DNA from: CAZHFW01 sp964531675
GTDB lineage: Bacteria > Planctomycetota > Phycisphaerae > Phycisphaerales > UBA1924
Length of the DNA: 43,667 nucleotides
Direction of reading: 5' to 3'
NCBI GenBank assembly: GCA_964531675.1
Contig: CAZHFW010000028.1
Span: 1 to 43,667, forward strand
The position numbers were made by a program, and so were the translations under genes. Of this stretch, positions 43,523 through 43,667 are shown piece after piece. The first letter of the stretch is position 1; every line of letters begins with the position of its first letter. The notes beneath the pieces were generated by a model. It was not told the DNA's origin. It made no database searches and was given only the letters and a program-made list of their open reading frames with translations.

Positions 43523-43667
43523 ATGTCCACCGAAACTGCCCCCTCCACTGTCGTTCGCGGTCTTGAAGGCGTGTTTGCCGGCGAAACCGCCATCTGCTCC
43601 ATCGACGAGGGCCAGCTCCTCTACCGCGGCTATGAGATCGACGATCTCGCCGCCCACGCTACCTTCG
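43523..43667 (+). CDS. gltA: Citrate synthase, N-terminal part (cut by window end)
   Basis: Only 48 residues are visible. RGLEGVFAGETAICSIDEGQLLYRGYEIDDLAAHATF matches the N-terminus of the bacterial citrate/2-methylcitrate synthase group. GGAG (43512-43515) lies 7 bp before the ATG, and TATCAT (43495-43500) may be the -10 box. Which of the two activities applies cannot be told from this fragment. Confidence 0.88.
   Translation, partial: MSTETAPSTVVRGLEGVFAGETAICSIDEGQLLYRGYEIDDLAAHATF

Overview
The window reads as a chromosomal segment of a high-GC planctomycete, most likely from the class Phycisphaerae. This rests on family knowledge and not on a database search. The pointers are two type II pseudopilins with an FTLIELLVVIAII N-terminus, a secreted protein ending in a tandem EF-hand/dockerin-like module of the kind common in Phycisphaerales, a fused AroD-AroE enzyme, and dense short-spaced genes with heavy G/C third positions. 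That base composition also produces very long antisense shadow reading frames. No phage, transposon, integrase or CRISPR array is visible. All three tRNA genes lack an encoded CCA end.

Layout. 1-5300: initiator tRNA-fMet with its own promoter (minus strand), a GHL10-type lipoprotein, a lipoprotein of unknown function, a pseudopilin and NAD kinase. 5300-13800: an 8-nt tandem repeat, an FHA protein, HemW, an RluA-type pseudouridine synthase, a degenerate 6-phosphogluconolactonase homologue, ThiD2-ThiE, an M16 peptidase, an HDOD-GGDEF regulator and RecO. 13850-15350: a cassette of FabZ-like dehydratase, acyl carrier protein and a second FabZ-like dehydratase. 15360-21035 (minus strand): DUF5658 protein, AroDE fusion, a His/Gly/Cys-tailed membrane protein, a BaiN/HI0933 flavoprotein and release factor RF1. 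21500-24660: ABC exporter pair and a methyltransferase. 24763-24885: tRNA-Leu(CAA) and its terminator.

24968-32780 (minus strand) is the most notable part: a complete histidine operon packed into six polypeptides. Order of transcription is promoter, tRNA-Gly(GCC), a His-rich 18-residue leader peptide, a terminator hairpin, hisG, an octamer repeat, hisC fused to a HAD phosphatase, hisB, hisHF, hisAIE, hisD. The five genes after the repeat overlap by four bases (ATGA) at each junction. All ten enzymatic steps can be assigned. The leader peptide, a competing hairpin and the terminator form what looks like a classic ribosome-stalling attenuator, placed only 7 nt after the tRNA 3' end.

32937-43667: a second pseudopilin divergent from the dockerin-tailed secreted protein, a polyprenyl diphosphate synthase with a methyltransferase paralogous to the one at 23866, UDP-glucose dehydrogenase, a solitary DNA methyltransferase, several small membrane or unknown proteins, ThiG, a LURP-one-related protein, GmhA, a 22-bp inverted repeat, and the start of a citrate synthase gene cut by the window end.
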